From positions 1-5,389 of the forward strand of contig JAFDAP010000153.1 of assembly GCA_019313765.1 (NCBI GenBank): a stretch of DNA of 5,389 nt, read 5' to 3'. The DNA comes from Deltaproteobacteria bacterium (lineage in GTDB: Bacteria > Desulfobacterota > DSM-4660 > Desulfatiglandales > Desulfatiglandaceae). Position numbers and translations under genes: made by a program. The notes beneath the pieces were generated by a model, which made no database searches, was not told the DNA's origin, and was given only the letters and a program-made list of their open reading frames with translations. Shown one piece after another: positions 3,844 through 5,389 of this stretch (positions within the stretch are counted from its first letter, which is position 1; the number at the start of each line of letters is the position of its first letter).

Positions 3844-5389
3844 TCACACGAGATCAAGAGCCGCAACGGTCTTTTCTATTTCGTGGAGATCATGGGGCAG
3901 AGAATGGAAACCGGTATTGACCTTCAGCTTGTTCCCGGCTAAAAACTGAAACATCCCGGGTTTGCCGCTCACCAACCGGACCAGTGCTTCAGGATCTACA
4001 GGGTTGTCTTGAGAGAAGGTCAGGCTAAGGCTGTGACGTCCTGCATCCAGTCTGGTGATTCCAACCTTTTTCAGAAGGATTCGAATGGACATAACGCCTA
4101 ATAGATTTCTTACCTCTTGCGGCGGGGGGCCGAAACGATCATGGATTTCCTCCTCTATGGCCTTAAGGTCCGTTTGTTCGCGCAGATTGGAAAGCCTTCG
4201 GTACAGATTCAGCCTGACGTCCGTATCGATCACATAATCTGGGGGCAGGAAAGCGGTTATGTCCACATTGATTTCCGGGTTAATATCCTCGTGCCATTCC
4301 TCCCCCTTGAGTTCGGCAGTGGTCTTTTCGATCAGTTTAAGGTAAAGTTCATAACCGATAGCTGAAATCTGCCCTGACTGTGCAAAACCGAGTATATTCC
4401 CGCCCCCCCTGATTTTAAGGTCATGCATGGCAAGGTGAAGACCTGCACCTAAATGGGAAAAGTCCATGAGGGCCTTCAGCCTCTTTTCCGCGTCCTTTGT
4501 CAATGCCGAACTATTTGAAAGCAGCAGGAATGCTCGGGCCTTTTCCTTGGACCTTCCCACCCTGCCCCTTAACTGATATATTTGGGCCAGGCCCAGGCGG
4601 TCCACCTCGTTTATGATGATGGTATTGGCCGACGGAATATCAAGACCTGCCTCTATAATGGTAGTGCAGACCAGTACGTCGATTTTTTTATCAATGAAAC
4701 GCATCATGGTGGCTTCCAGTTCCTTTTCCTTCATCTGACCGTGGGCAACGGCAAAGCGGCCCTGGGGGACGAGTTGCCTCAACTGATCGGCCATGTACTC
4801 AATGGTCTGTACCCTGTTATGTACGAAAAATACCTGCCCGCCTCTCTCAAGTTCAAACTGCAAGGCACGCTTAATGAGGGATTCATCATAAGGCGACAGG
4901 TATGACTCGATGGCAAACCTGTCTTCGGGAGGTGTTTCAATAATGCTCATGTCCCGGACTCCCATCATGGACATATGAAGGGTCCTCGGAACCGGCGTGG
5001 CAGTTAAGGCCAGCACATCCACCAGAGCCCGGTATTTTTTTAATGCCTCTTTCTGCTTCACCCCAAACCGCTGTTCTTCGTCAATGATCAAAAGGCCCAT
5101 GTTCATGAACTTGACATCCTTCTGGACCATCCTGTGTGTACCCACCAGCACATCAATTTTGCCGGACCTGAGTCTTGCCAGGACCTCGGCCTGTTCTTTT
5201 CTGGTCTTGAAACGGCTGAGGATTCCAAGACGGACATGATAAGATTCCATCCTTTTTTTGAAGGTATCGTAATGCTGTTCCGCCAGGATCGTTGTAGGGA
5301 CCAGGACCGCGACCTGTTTTCCGTCGGATATGGCCTTGAATGCTGCCCGAACCGCGACCTCGGTCTTTCCGAAACCCACATCCCCACAT
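3844..5389 (-). CDS. mfd: Transcription-repair coupling factor Mfd, C-terminal part (5' end outside window)
   Basis: About 514 residues are visible; full Mfd has about 1150, so the UvrB-like and RNA polymerase-binding parts lie beyond 5389. The fragment opens with CGDVGFGKTEVA, the Walker A motif, so the true start is upstream and the GTG at 5379 is internal. Other RecG-type helicase/translocase motifs follow in order. Numbering from that GTG, they are DEEQRFGVKQ at about 100-109, LTATPVPRTL at 125-134, FFVHNR at 184-189, TTIIEAGLDIP at 239-249 and QLRGRVGRS at 269-277. The rest is the C-terminal D7 domain, ending in AALDLV. Mfd uses ATP to push stalled RNA polymerase off damaged DNA and recruits UvrA. 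All visible motifs look intact. The stop codon TGA is at 3844-3846, 29 bp before the TAAGTA repeat of MITE-like copy B. Confidence 0.97.
   Translation of the reverse strand, partial: CGDVGFGKTEVAVRAAFKAISDGKQVAVLVPTTILAEQHYDTFKKRMESYHVRLGILSRFKTRKEQAEVLARLRSGKIDVLVGTHRMVQKDVKFMNMGLLIIDEEQRFGVKQKEALKKYRALVDVLALTATPVPRTLHMSMMGVRDMSIIETPPEDRFAIESYLSPYDESLIKRALQFELERGGQVFFVHNRVQTIEYMADQLRQLVPQGRFAVAHGQMKEKELEATMMRFIDKKIDVLVCTTIIEAGLDIPSANTIIINEVDRLGLAQIYQLRGRVGRSKEKARAFLLLSNSSALTKDAEKRLKALMDFSHLGAGLHLAMHDLKIRGGGNILGFAQSGQISAIGYELYLKLIEKTTAELKGEEWHEDINPEINVDITAFLPPDYVIDTDVRLNLYRRLSNLREQTDLKAIEEEIHDRFGPPPQEVRNLLGVMSIRILLKKVGITRLDAGRHSLSLTFSQDNPVDPEALVRLVSGKPGMFQFLAGNKLKVNTGFHSLPHDLHEIEKTVAALDLV

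Noticed and set aside
3647..3847. 66-codon open frame on the minus strand overlapping the mfd stop
   Set aside because: It is almost entirely the inverted-repeat body of MITE-like copy B, and its equivalent in copy A is not kept open.

Overview
The window reads as a chromosomal segment of a Gram-negative, diderm bacterium. The gene set and order (mfd, a SurA/PpiC-type lipoprotein, a SurA-like chaperone, a RodZ-like protein, all on the minus strand) resembles what I recall from Desulfobacterota (the former Deltaproteobacteria). That placement comes from gene content and protein style only; no database was searched.

Layout, in the direction of transcription (high to low coordinates). (1) 5389-3844: C-terminal part of the transcription-repair coupling factor Mfd, cut by the window edge at its Walker A motif. 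(2) 3843-3222: about 620 bp without a gene, holding a 177-bp MITE-like element (copy B, 3632-3808), two opposed blocks of 8-bp tandem repeats (3301-3334 and 3424-3460) and several small hairpins. (3) 3182-2217: a parvulin-type peptidyl-prolyl isomerase family lipoprotein. (4) 2230-2053: a second MITE-like element (copy A, 178 bp), which overlaps the last codons of the lipoprotein gene. (5) 2030-1053: a secreted SurA-like periplasmic chaperone. (6) 1039-2: a RodZ-like membrane protein with a cytoplasmic helix-turn-helix domain. The last two genes are 13 bp apart and clearly co-transcribed.

Functionally, genes 3-5 in this list form an envelope biogenesis group: two periplasmic folding factors and a bitopic protein likely tied to the cell-shape cytoskeleton. 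Mfd is a DNA-repair neighbour.

The main discovery is the pair of related non-coding elements. Both have GTGYCCATCCA-type terminal inverted repeats, a conserved central hairpin with changed loop bases, and 6-bp flanking direct repeats (TAAGTA/TAAGTA for copy B, CATTTA/CAATTA for copy A). Removing copy A and one flanking repeat on paper gives the lipoprotein gene a different C-terminal tail and a stop codon that overlaps the SurA-like start as ATGA. The element therefore appears to have landed at a translationally coupled gene junction, donated a new stop codon to the upstream gene, and left the downstream ribosome-binding site intact. The two copies lie in opposite orientation around the lipoprotein gene.
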